Source: Bacteroidales bacterium | Lineage (GTDB): Bacteria; Bacteroidota; Bacteroidia; Bacteroidales; F082 | DNA length: 49,890 nucleotides | NCBI GenBank assembly: GCA_015493525.1 | Contig: WGCY01000003.1 | Span: 1-49,890, forward strand | Direction: 5' to 3' | In this document: piece after piece, positions 17,550-24,761 of the stretch | How positions within the stretch are numbered: position 1 is the first letter of the stretch | Layout of the letters: each line of letters begins with the position of its first letter | Program-made: the position numbers and the translations under genes | The notes under the pieces: model-generated | Told to the model about the DNA's origin: nothing | The model's input: the letters and a program-made list of their open reading frames with translations, nothing else | Database searches by the model: none

Positions 17550-17645
17550 CGACCTATTTTAAAACAGGGACAGCGTTATCAAATAAATTTTGCAATTTGT
17601 ATAATAATCTGTTTCCATCGGAGTTTGAATAGGGATTTACATTAA

Positions 17646-18911
17646 ATGGATTACAAAATGAAACGGCTCAAATCTTTTTTCACCTTCACAATTTTATTCC
17701 TTGCGTTGGGCACCGGTGTTGTCGCTGCTGTACCAGCCGATACTACGCTCCAGATTGTGGAGAGTGTTCCTGAGGCAACCTCATACGGACAGCCGGGCGT
17801 TCCGCGGACAGGAAAAGTGTGGCTTGACATGGTTCGTGGCGCAAAACATAGTATTGATATTGCCGCTTTTTATATTACCAATAAACCCGGTGAAGCACTG
17901 GCACCGGTGTTAAAAGCATTGGCGGCACAGGCACGTGCCGGTGTTAAGGTGCGTATTTTGTTGGGCCGCCGGTTTTACAGCGGGAGCAAAAAAAGTATCG
18001 CGCCGCTGCGGGGTATTGTCAACCTGGAAATTCGTGTCCTCCCTGTGGACAGCCTGACGGGTGGCGTGCTCCATGCCAAGTATTTCATCGTTGATGACAG
18101 CATTGTGTTTGTGGGAAGCCCAAACTGGGACTGGCGTGCACTGAGCCAGATTCATGAGATTGGTGTTCGGGTGAATAACCGGCGGTTTGCCCGTACTTTT
18201 GAAGCCGTGTACAATTTCGACTGGAAACTTGCCGGCCATCCCGATTTGCCCCGTGCAGAGCGTGCCGCAGTTTGGCCACCGGATTTTGCTCCGGTAACAG
18301 AGGGGAACCCGGTGATATTACATGACGGACATGGCGCAACAGCTGTGGCTTTTCCCGCATTTAGCCCGCCTTCTCTGGTGCCGAAGTGGGTAGATACCGA
18401 ACAGCCTGCACTGGTCCGAATGATTAAATCGGCCAGGCACACGCTGCGCATACAGGTGATGACGCTATCCGCTTTGATCCATTATGGCCCGAAAGGTTAC
18501 TGGCCTGCCATAGATAACGCACTGCGTGATGACGCTGCCCGCGGTGTAGAAGTGGAGATTATCGTGGCCAACTGGGCGTTGCGGTGGACCATGCAGGATT
18601 ACCTGAAAAGTCTTGCCGTGCTGCCGAATATCACCGTCAAGTTCAGCACCCTGCCACCGGCACCGCAGGGATTCATCCCTTATGCGCGTGTTGAGCATTG
18701 CAAGTATGCGGTGGCTGATGGCGACCGTGCTTATATCGGGACGGGAAACTGGGGATGGAGCTATTTCAACAATACCGTTGATGCTTCTGTTTTTTTCAGC
18801 GGAAAAGGCCCTGTTTCAACGCTGGTAGAAATCTTTGACCGAGACTGGGACGGCCCGTATGTTACCCTGCTTAAACCCGGTGTGCAATACAAAGCCCCGA
18901 GAAACCACTGA
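17646..18911 (+). CDS. Secreted phospholipase D-fold protein resembling animal PLD3/PLD4
   Basis: The 421-residue product has a signal peptide (to about residue 28) and two HKD motifs: H143-K145-D150 in HAKYFIVDD followed by VGSPNWDWRAL, and H351-K353-D358 in EHCKYAVAD followed by IGTGNWGWSYF. The stretch GYWPAIDNALRDDAARGVEVEIIVANW, the IPYARVEHCKY block and FDRDWDGPY resemble my recollection of the animal PLD3/PLD4 proteins, which act as 5' exonucleases and make bis(monoacylglycero)phosphate. A role on nucleic acid or lipid outside the cytoplasm is therefore possible, but the reaction is not fixed by motif. The ATG at 17646 has an AGGGAT about 11 bases upstream; the ATG at 17658 is an alternative start. 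Confidence 0.85.
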   Translation: MDYKMKRLKSFFTFTILFLALGTGVVAAVPADTTLQIVESVPEATSYGQPGVPRTGKVWLDMVRGAKHSIDIAAFYITNKPGEALAPVLKALAAQARAGVKVRILLGRRFYSGSKKSIAPLRGIVNLEIRVLPVDSLTGGVLHAKYFIVDDSIVFVGSPNWDWRALSQIHEIGVRVNNRRFARTFEAVYNFDWKLAGHPDLPRAERAAVWPPDFAPVTEGNPVILHDGHGATAVAFPAFSPPSLVPKWVDTEQPALVRMIKSARHTLRIQVMTLSALIHYGPKGYWPAIDNALRDDAARGVEVEIIVANWALRWTMQDYLKSLAVLPNITVKFSTLPPAPQGFIPYARVEHCKYAVADGDRAYIGTGNWGWSYFNNTVDASVFFSGKGPVSTLVEIFDRDWDGPYVTLLKPGVQYKAPRNH

Positions 18912-18939
18912 GTAATCTGTTAGTAGAAGTTTTTGAAGG

Positions 18940-19043
18940 TTCACGCTAAAAGCGCAAAGATTTCGCAAAGCGCGCAAATCATTTTGCCATAATGATTTAA
19001 GTTTTGCGTTTTCTGCGTTTAAGTTTTGCGCACTTTGCGTGAA
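18940..19043. repeat. 104-bp imperfect inverted repeat element, copy A
   Basis: The element begins TTCACGC and ends GCGTGAA; each arm of about 40 bases is a run of related GCGCAAAG/CTTTGCGC words around an AT-rich centre, so it can fold into a long hairpin. It lies between convergent genes and may end transcription of both. A second copy of identical length lies at 32700-32803, and a partial copy near 40804. Confidence 0.85.
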
Positions 19044-19072
19044 ACCTGTTTTTTGAACCGCTTCATAATTCG

Positions 19073-19744
19073 TTACCATGACTGCACCCTTTTACCGGTA
19101 AAAACAATATTTTTCGGATGCTTTTGGAATGAAAGTACCCTAACCTGCCAGAATATTTCCCTGAACTCTTTTTCAAATGCTATCGCCTTTTCTTTGGCCT
19201 CATAATCGTACAACAGATAATTGAATACCACAATGCCCCGCGGCTGTAGGTGAGCATAAAGATTTTTGAGGAAGGCCGCAGTCAGAAACTTTTCCGGTGT
19301 GCGGTGATCCAAAAACAGGTCAACCACAAGGAGGTCGTAAAGTTTTGTCCCCCCGGAAAGAAAAGCAGCTGCATCTTCTATGTGCAGTTCCAGGTTTTTC
19401 AGTTCATCAAGCCGGAAATGCTTTTTTGCCAAAGCAATGACCTCTTCATCAATTTCCACCCCGGTGATGGCACACGGGCAATGGTTTTCTTTCCGTAAAA
19501 TGGCGGCCACGCTTCCTGCACCAAAACCGAGAACCAATACATTTTTAATTTTCTGATAATCAGGATTCAGTTGGTTGAATGTGTTCCTGAAAACCTCGTG
19601 TAGGCTGCCGAAAGAGTAGTTTACATGCGGTGCATTGAGTACCAGCTTTTTGTCTCGCCTGACGACTTCGAGCATGTTGTAATCCGAATGGGCTTTTTCA
19701 ACGGGGAACCATTGCGGGAAGTATTTCCGGAGGAGCCGTTGCAT
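19073..19744 (-). CDS. Spermidine-synthase-like SAM-dependent methyltransferase
   Basis: The product (223 residues) has a Rossmann SAM/dcSAM-binding core: VLVLGFGAGSVAAIL, then AITGVEIDEEVIALAKKHF and DLLVVDLFLDHRTPEKF, all typical of the spermidine synthase/fused-MTase superfamily. The start is placed at the ATG at 19744, where an AAGGGG Shine-Dalgarno precedes it, rather than upstream inside the crotonase gene. It starts just after that gene's stop codon, so the two are likely co-transcribed. I cannot say whether it transfers aminopropyl or methyl groups; the active-site signature of true spermidine synthases is not obvious. Confidence 0.75.
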   Translation of the reverse strand: MQRLLRKYFPQWFPVEKAHSDYNMLEVVRRDKKLVLNAPHVNYSFGSLHEVFRNTFNQLNPDYQKIKNVLVLGFGAGSVAAILRKENHCPCAITGVEIDEEVIALAKKHFRLDELKNLELHIEDAAAFLSGGTKLYDLLVVDLFLDHRTPEKFLTAAFLKNLYAHLQPRGIVVFNYLLYDYEAKEKAIAFEKEFREIFWQVRVLSFQKHPKNIVFTGKRVQSW

Positions 19745-19745
19745 T

Positions 19746-20525
19746 TTATTCCCCTTTAAAAATGGGTTTTCTCTTTTCAAGGAAGGCCTGTTTTCCTTCA
19801 CTAAAATCACGGCTCAGGTAGACCCTTTTTACGGATTCACGGTTGGCAGCGTCGTTGGTGATTTGTTCTACAGTTTGTGTGGCCAGCTGGTGTACCTGCG
19901 TTTTAATAAGCGAAATGGCCAGCGGTGCGTTATTAATGATGCGCTCTGCCATAGATTGTGTGAAGGCATCCAGTTTTTCCGAGGGGACAAGGTGATTCAG
20001 AATGCCCAGTTTTTCTGCCCGGGCTGCCCCCATAACATCAGCGGTAAAAAACAGCTCCATGGCAATGTTGCTGCCCACCCGTTGCAGCACGCGGTTTACC
20101 TGGTTTGGATTGTAAGGGGCACTGATTTTGGCGGGGGTGATGGCAAAAGAGGCTCCCGGACTTCCCAACAGGATATCACAGGCAAACACCAGCTCACAGC
20201 CGCCGCCCCACACACTGCCGTCAATCATGGCAATGACGACACCCGGAAAACTTTCGATGCGTTTCAGGATTTTTTCCAACGCATATTCGTAAGGAACGGG
20301 GTCTTTATCGGGTGACGGAAGCTGGTCGATGCGCAGACCGGCACACCAGACACGTGCCCCCGGATTGCTGCGCAAAATAACGACCCTGGTTTTGTTCTCT
20401 TCAAACTCATCGAAAGCAGCGACCATTTCGTTAATCATATCGAGGTTGAGCGAGTTGCTTTTCTTGTCGTTGTTGAGCCATATTGTGCCCAAATTATTTT
20501 GTAGAGAGGTCTTGATAAACTTCAT
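19746..20525 (-). CDS. scpB: Crotonase-family protein, probably methylmalonyl-CoA decarboxylase
   Basis: The 259-residue product has the crotonase fold: an oxyanion-hole block WCAGLRIDQLPS, then GSVWGGGCELVFACDILLGS. The segments MIDGSVWGG, FAITPAKISAPYN, LFFTADVMGAARAEKLGILNHLV and FLEKRKPIFKGE line up well with E. coli ScpB/YgfG, a (R)-methylmalonyl-CoA decarboxylase that yields propionyl-CoA. That would fit a propionate-forming succinate pathway, though no other gene of the pathway is here. A short upstream ATG adds seven residues and is less likely. A TACTTTTG box lies just upstream. Confidence 0.8.
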   Translation of the reverse strand: MKFIKTSLQNNLGTIWLNNDKKSNSLNLDMINEMVAAFDEFEENKTRVVILRSNPGARVWCAGLRIDQLPSPDKDPVPYEYALEKILKRIESFPGVVIAMIDGSVWGGGCELVFACDILLGSPGASFAITPAKISAPYNPNQVNRVLQRVGSNIAMELFFTADVMGAARAEKLGILNHLVPSEKLDAFTQSMAERIINNAPLAISLIKTQVHQLATQTVEQITNDAANRESVKRVYLSRDFSEGKQAFLEKRKPIFKGE

Positions 20526-20543
20526 TCCGGCTTTTCTTTTTTG

Positions 20544-20551
20544 CAAAAGTA
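20544..20551 (-). promoter_or_regulatory. -7 box for the crotonase/methyltransferase operon
   Basis: The reverse strand reads TACTTTTG (TAnnTTTG), 19 bases before the ATG at 20525. The left copy of the direct repeat around the KilA-N gene begins three bases beyond it. Confidence 0.5.
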
Positions 20552-20553
20552 AG

Positions 20554-20576
20554 ATTTTAGCGTAAGCTACAGTAGC
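20554..20576 (+). repeat. Left direct repeat flanking the KilA-N gene
   Basis: ATTTTAGCGTAA-GC-TACAGTAGC. The right copy at 21544-21564 is the same except that it lacks the two central bases GC. The pair brackets about 970 bases containing only the KilA-N gene, as a target duplication or recombination site would. Confidence 0.7.
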
Positions 20577-20640
20577 GAATAGAAAAGCCGGGAAAGCTGA
20601 TTTCCCAAAGTCAGGATAGGGATATCTCTCTTTTTTATTA

Positions 20641-20648
20641 TACTTTTG
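20641..20648 (+). promoter_or_regulatory. -7 box of the KilA-N gene
   Basis: TACTTTTG matches TAnnTTTG, 35 bases before the ATG at 20683. The box lies inside the repeat-bounded segment, so the segment would bring its own promoter. Confidence 0.5.
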
Positions 20649-20682
20649 CTTAACAACTATTATAAAATCTTAGAAACTAATT

Positions 20683-21429
20683 ATGAAAAATATAAGTGTT
20701 AAAGAGCAGACTGTCGCCATAATACGGGTAAAGAATGAGGATTATATCAGCATTACGGATATCGCACGATTTAAAAATGCTAATGAGCCAAAAGATGTTG
20801 TAAAAAATTGGTTTAGAAACAGAAGTACAATAGAGTTTCTGGGATTGTGGGAGAAAATAAACAATCCTGACTTTAAAGGGGTCGAATTCGACCCCCTTTT
20901 GTTTGAGTCCGGAAGCAATAGCTTTACGCTATCACCCACAAAATGGATTGAAACAACCAAGGCCATTGGAATTAAAAACAAATTAGGGCGTGGTGGAGGA
21001 ACTTATGCTCAAAAAGACATTGCTTTTGAGTTTGCATCTTGGGTAAGTGCAGAGTTTAAGCTCTATTTAATAAAAGAGTTTCAACGTCTTAAAGAAGATG
21101 AAAACAACCGTCTTAAACTTGGATGGAATTTTCAGCGAACCCTTGCAAAAGTTAATTATCATATTCATACCGATGCCATTAAGGAAAACCTGATTCCTGA
21201 AAAACTAAACAAAAAACAAATCTTTTTTATTTATGCCAATGAAGCAGACGTTTTAAACATTGCTTTGTTCGGCAAAACTGCCAGGAAATGGCGTGAAGAA
21301 AACCCAAACGAGAAAGGAAATATCAGGGACTTTGCAAGTATTGAACAATTGGTCGTTTTATCAAACATGGAAAGTATTAATGCGATGCTAATTCAACAGG
21401 AAATTCCACAATCAAAGCGATTGATGTAA
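20683..21429 (+). CDS. KilA-N domain protein, C-terminus cut by an in-frame stop
   Basis: The 248-residue product has a KilA-N DNA-binding domain (about 15-130): YISITDIARFKNANEPKDVVKNWFRNRSTIEFLGLWE, then FTLSPTKWIETTKAIGIKNKLGRGGGTYAQKDIAFEFASWVSAEFKLYLIKEFQRLK. The C-terminal half contains RDFASIEQLVVLSNMESINAMLIQQ. KilA-N proteins are typical of phages and also occur as solitary genes in Bacteroidota. After Leu-Met the TAA at 21427-21429 interrupts a frame that continues as LNQLAITQMKSLLKHNDRF to a TGA at 21502-21504. As I recall, relatives read LMQLN here, so a CAA-to-TAA change probably removed 24 residues. The function is unknown; it is flanked by a direct repeat, suggesting mobility. 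Confidence 0.85.
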   Translation: MKNISVKEQTVAIIRVKNEDYISITDIARFKNANEPKDVVKNWFRNRSTIEFLGLWEKINNPDFKGVEFDPLLFESGSNSFTLSPTKWIETTKAIGIKNKLGRGGGTYAQKDIAFEFASWVSAEFKLYLIKEFQRLKEDENNRLKLGWNFQRTLAKVNYHIHTDAIKENLIPEKLNKKQIFFIYANEADVLNIALFGKTARKWREENPNEKGNIRDFASIEQLVVLSNMESINAMLIQQEIPQSKRLM

Positions 21430-21504
21430 TTAAACCAATTGGCAATAACGCAAATGAAATCTTTGCTAAAACATAACGACAGGTTTAAGAAATTAAAGAA
21501 ATGA
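21430..21504 (+). pseudogene. Detached C-terminal codons of the KilA-N gene
   Basis: These 24 sense codons and a TGA continue the KilA-N frame beyond its TAA. The encoded peptide, starting LNQLAITQMKSLLK, looks like a normal helical C-terminus of the family. One base change (TAA to CAA) would restore full length. Confidence 0.6.
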
Positions 21505-21543
21505 CAGAAGAAATGCTAAAATATATTTTACAATAAGATGATA

Positions 21544-21564
21544 ATTTTAGCGTAATACAGTAGC
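21544..21564 (+). repeat. Right direct repeat flanking the KilA-N gene
   Basis: ATTTTAGCGTAA-TACAGTAGC, equal to the copy at 20554-20576 minus the central GC. Confidence 0.7.
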
Positions 21565-21660
21565 TACAAGGATATTGGTTCGTAGGCATCACCAACCCTT
21601 TTATTAACCTTTTTTAATCTTTTAGGTTTTATTCCAAAAGAATACGATACGAGAATGTTT

Positions 21661-21668
21661 TATCTTTG
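21661..21668 (+). promoter_or_regulatory. -7 box of the TlpA-type gene
   Basis: TATCTTTG matches TAnnTTTG, 19 bases before the ATG at 21688. An in-frame ATG at 21655 lies upstream of this box and so cannot be used from this promoter. Confidence 0.6.
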
Positions 21669-21687
21669 TCTTTTAAATGTTCAGGTT

Positions 21688-23064
21688 ATGATAAAGAAAA
21701 AGGTTACCCTTTTGTTTGTGGTTATATTTATGTCTGGGATCGCTTTCGGCCAGACTTTTCATCTTCGGGGGACCGTTCCCGGCATGAGCAACACCGATGT
21801 CTATCTTCTGGAAGATTTTGCCGGCTCACAGCGAATGGTGGACACCACCAAAACAGATATTTCCGGCACTTTCGATTTTACTATGACCCCGGATATGCCG
21901 GTGGGAATGTACCGTATTATGACCCCGACCGGACACATGTTTAATGTTATTTACGACCGTGAGGATATTGATTTCGTTGCCTCAGGCCTCAGCGGCGACG
22001 ATATGGTCCAGGTAAAAAAGTCGGTAGAAAACCTGATTTATTATAAATATCTTCATGTTAAATCAAATAATGAATTAAGGATTAATATATTGCGACCTGT
22101 TCTGGACTTTTATCCGCAAAACGATACTTTTTATCGGGTCATCCGAAACCAGGTGGAGAAGTTGCAGGATCAGGTAGCCAACGTAACTTTCAATCTGGTA
22201 AAAGACAATCCCCACACGCTGGCAGCGCATTTTATCGCCATGGACGAACCGGTAAAATACAATTTGAACCTGCCTTCCTCTGCGCAGAACAACGCGTTGA
22301 AAAAAACCTATTTTGACCACGTTGATTTTAACGATACGTTGCTGCTGCGCACCCATCTGTTTACGGCCAAACTGGTCGGTTATCTTTCGCTTTATCAAAA
22401 CCGGAACATGGACAAGAAAGCGATGGAAAAAGCATTTGTCGCCCCCGTGGACACCATTCTGAAAAAGTCGCAGGTAAACGAAAAGATGTACCTGTTTTGC
22501 CTTCACTATCTTGTGAAAGGCTTTGAAGACTTTGGTTTTAACCATCTTTTGCAGCACATTGCCCTGCATCAGCAGTTGGCCGGTTTTCCGGGAAACTCCC
22601 TCCAAAAGCAGGCTTTGCTGCAACAGATGCACCTCATAACAAAGCTTGCCATCGGGAAAACGGCACCAGACTTCACAACACGCACCATAAAGGGAAAACG
22701 TATCCAGCTGAGCAAGGTGAAAGCCGCCCATACGCTGCTGGTCTTCTGGGCAAGCTGGTGCCCGCATTGTACGGAGGCACTTCCCAAACTGGAGAAATAT
22801 TATAATCCTGCCCAACCCGGGAAGTTGCAGATTATTGCCGTTTCGGTAGATGACAGTAAAAAGCCGGTGGAAAAGGAAATCAAAAAAGAGGGCTATCAAT
22901 GGATAAACATTGCCGAACAGAAAGGTTGGGACAGCCCCATTGCTGAAAAATACGGCGTCTCTTCAACGCCGACTTTCTTTCTGCTCAACAAAGACAAAAA
23001 AATTGTCGCCAAGCCAAACGGGATCAGCGAAGTGGAACACCTGTTGCAGGCCATCGAAAAATAA
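21688..23064 (+). CDS. Exported TlpA-type thiol-disulfide oxidoreductase with N-terminal DUF4369
   Basis: From the ATG at 21688 the product is 458 residues. A signal peptide (to about residue 22, GIAFGQ) is followed by a DUF4369-like beta domain (FHLRGTVPGMSNTDVYLLEDFAG, then MYRIMTP), a long helical middle, and a thioredoxin-like domain from about residue 320. The active site is Cys358-Pro-His-Cys361 in FWASWCPHCTEALPKLEKYY, with the cis-Pro loop in SSTPTFFLLNKD. Such proteins reduce or isomerise disulfides in the periplasm. A single-gene transcript is suggested: its own -7 box upstream and a separate box before the next gene. The natural client is unknown. Confidence 0.88.
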   Translation: MIKKKVTLLFVVIFMSGIAFGQTFHLRGTVPGMSNTDVYLLEDFAGSQRMVDTTKTDISGTFDFTMTPDMPVGMYRIMTPTGHMFNVIYDREDIDFVASGLSGDDMVQVKKSVENLIYYKYLHVKSNNELRINILRPVLDFYPQNDTFYRVIRNQVEKLQDQVANVTFNLVKDNPHTLAAHFIAMDEPVKYNLNLPSSAQNNALKKTYFDHVDFNDTLLLRTHLFTAKLVGYLSLYQNRNMDKKAMEKAFVAPVDTILKKSQVNEKMYLFCLHYLVKGFEDFGFNHLLQHIALHQQLAGFPGNSLQKQALLQQMHLITKLAIGKTAPDFTTRTIKGKRIQLSKVKAAHTLLVFWASWCPHCTEALPKLEKYYNPAQPGKLQIIAVSVDDSKKPVEKEIKKEGYQWINIAEQKGWDSPIAEKYGVSSTPTFFLLNKDKKIVAKPNGISEVEHLLQAIEK

Positions 23065-23096
23065 CAGCACGCGACAACGCCGGTCTGGATAATTTT

Positions 23097-23104
23097 TACC
23101 TTTG
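23097..23104 (+). promoter_or_regulatory. -7 box that decides the start of the EamA gene
   Basis: TACCTTTG matches TAnnTTTG. The longest possible frame of the next gene would begin with a TTG at 23102 inside this box, so translation more likely starts at the GTG at 23126. Confidence 0.55.
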
Positions 23105-23125
23105 TCCGCAAAAACAGAGAAGCGC

Positions 23126-24022
23126 GTGAGCAACAGGCAAATTATCAGGGGAACGGCGGCCATAGGCTTTGCCGCCATTTTGTGGGGGTTCGATGGCGTT
23201 GTGCTGACACCGCGGCTGCACGGATTGGATGTGGGCTATGTGGTTTTTATGCTGCACGCCATTCCGTTTCTGCTGATGAACATTTTCATGTTCAGCGAAT
23301 ACAAACAACTGAAAAACTTTGTCCGTCAGGATTATATAACGTTCTCATTGATAGCCTTGTTTGGTGGGGCCATCGGTACCATGGCCATTGTCAAAGCATT
23401 GTTTCTCGTCAATTTTAAGGATTTGTCAGTGGTGGTCCTGCTCCAGAAATTACAGCCTATTTTTGCCATTTCGCTTGCCGCCATCCTGCTCAAAGAAAAA
23501 ATACGGAAAAACTTCGTTGTGTGGGCTTCTATTGCCGTTGTGGCCAGCTATTTCCTCACTTTCGGATGGCACCTGCCCAGCATGAGTGCCAACAGAAATA
23601 CCATTTATGCCGCACTGCTCGCCATCCTTGCAGCCTTCTCTTTTGGCAGTTCCACCGTATTCTCCAAAAAAGTTCTCCTCCACTTTAACTTTCTGACCGC
23701 CACCTTTTTTCGCTATGGCTTCACCACACTTTTTATGCTGTTTTATGTGGCCATCTTCGGAAAATACACCGAAATCATGCACACCAACCGTCTGCACTGG
23801 ATGTTTTTCGTGCTCATCGGCCTGACTACCGGTTCCGGTGCCATATTCATTTACTACTACGGCCTGCGCCGCGTCAAAGCCATCGTGGCCACCATCAGCG
23901 AACTCCTGTTCCCCATCTCCGCCATTTTCTTCGATTATGTTGTCAACGGAAGTATCCTTTCGCCCGTACAATTAGTCAGTGCTGCCGTCATGGTTTTCGC
24001 CATAATCAAGCTCAGCACATAA
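23126..24022 (+). CDS. EamA/DMT-family membrane transporter
   Basis: The product of about 298 residues has ten predicted membrane segments, for example GTAAIGFAAILWGFDGVVL at the start and LVSAAVMVFAIIKL at the end, in two five-helix halves as expected for EamA (drug/metabolite transporter) proteins. The loop QKLQPIFAISLAAILLKEKI in the first half and the ATISELLFPISAIFFDYVV block in the second are characteristic. It is an inner-membrane exporter or importer of small metabolites; the substrate cannot be read from sequence. I favour the GTG start at 23126, which has an AGAGAAG purine tract upstream, over the TTG at 23102. Confidence 0.85.
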   Translation: MSNRQIIRGTAAIGFAAILWGFDGVVLTPRLHGLDVGYVVFMLHAIPFLLMNIFMFSEYKQLKNFVRQDYITFSLIALFGGAIGTMAIVKALFLVNFKDLSVVVLLQKLQPIFAISLAAILLKEKIRKNFVVWASIAVVASYFLTFGWHLPSMSANRNTIYAALLAILAAFSFGSSTVFSKKVLLHFNFLTATFFRYGFTTLFMLFYVAIFGKYTEIMHTNRLHWMFFVLIGLTTGSGAIFIYYYGLRRVKAIVATISELLFPISAIFFDYVVNGSILSPVQLVSAAVMVFAIIKLST

Positions 24023-24482
24023 ATATTTTGGGCGGGCCTCCCCGCAGGGCTTTCACGGGCTATCCGCTTGTAGTCGCCGTGGCACAAGTGGTGTTTCGCT
24101 ACGGCGGCGCACGAGCTTCCTTTGGTCGCTGTCCGCCGCCTGCTTCACAACCACTTCCGCCACAGCGCGCTACCGCTCCTATCCCTGCCGCAAGAACCAA
24201 TAAGCATGAAGTAAGTAAAAACGGTCAACGCTATTCAGGCATCAACATTCAGGCATCAACAACTTCCGACTTCCGATTTCTGACTTCCGTCTTCCGACTT
24301 CCGACTTCCGACTTCTGACTTCCGTCTTCCGACTTCCGACTTCCGATTTCTGACTTCCGTCTTCTGACTTCCGTCTTCCTATTTCGGTCTCCCGACACCA
24401 TTTTATCTTTCTTAACATTTTTATTTGCAAAGCGGGTCTCTATTTTTCTTATTTTTACCTGTAATTTAAAAAGACAGAAACT
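24023..24482. repeat. Gene-free repeat-rich spacer
   Basis: There are three parts. About 24028-24190 is a GC-rich block unlike its surroundings in composition; a rightward frame reads through it but resembles no protein I know. A 14-base unit, ATTCAGGCATCAAC, is repeated in tandem at about 24234-24261. From about 24262 to 24396 a degenerate tandem of the 7-base unit CTTCCGA gives an antisense frame of repeated SRKSEVG-type words. No promoter or RNA gene was recognised. Confidence 0.75.
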
Positions 24483-24725
24483 ATGACAGATGAATTGAGT
24501 TTGGTTTATACAGGATCGAGGGTAGAAGGACTTTATCTTGAAGAACTTTTGAAAGAAAACGGCATAGGCTGTATTCGCAAAGATACCCTCGAAGAAAGTG
24601 TTGGTGCCGGATGGGCGCAGGGTTCACCTGCCGATGCCGTGAAGATATTTGTGGAAACTTTTAATGCCGAAAAAGCAAAAAAAATCCTTGATGATTATTT
24701 TGCTTCCAGGGACAAAAAGAAATAG
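24483..24725 (+). CDS. DUF2007 small protein
   Basis: This 80-residue protein has the DUF2007 pattern: LSLVYTGSRVEGLYLEELLKENGIGCIRKDT, then ADAVKIFVETFNAEKAKKILDDYF. The fold is a small ferredoxin-like domain related to the signal-transduction protein PII superfamily; the family name 'putative signal transducing protein' is not backed by a known mechanism that I can cite. It has no signal peptide. The aminotransferase gene follows by 36 bases and may share its transcript. Confidence 0.85.
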   Translation: MTDELSLVYTGSRVEGLYLEELLKENGIGCIRKDTLEESVGAGWAQGSPADAVKIFVETFNAEKAKKILDDYFASRDKKK

Positions 24726-24761
24726 GGTTATTGTACTTTTTTGAAGTACTCCCGCTTTGCC

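Noticed and set aside
18816-19079. Frames with LCAFSVNLQ-type words (also at 32528-32737)
   Set aside because: They come from the 104-bp inverted repeat and do not look like genes.
24028-24430. Frames in the repeat-rich spacer with SRKSEVG or GRCPPPA-type words
   Set aside because: They arise from tandem repeats and a GC-rich block and have no plausible start or domain.
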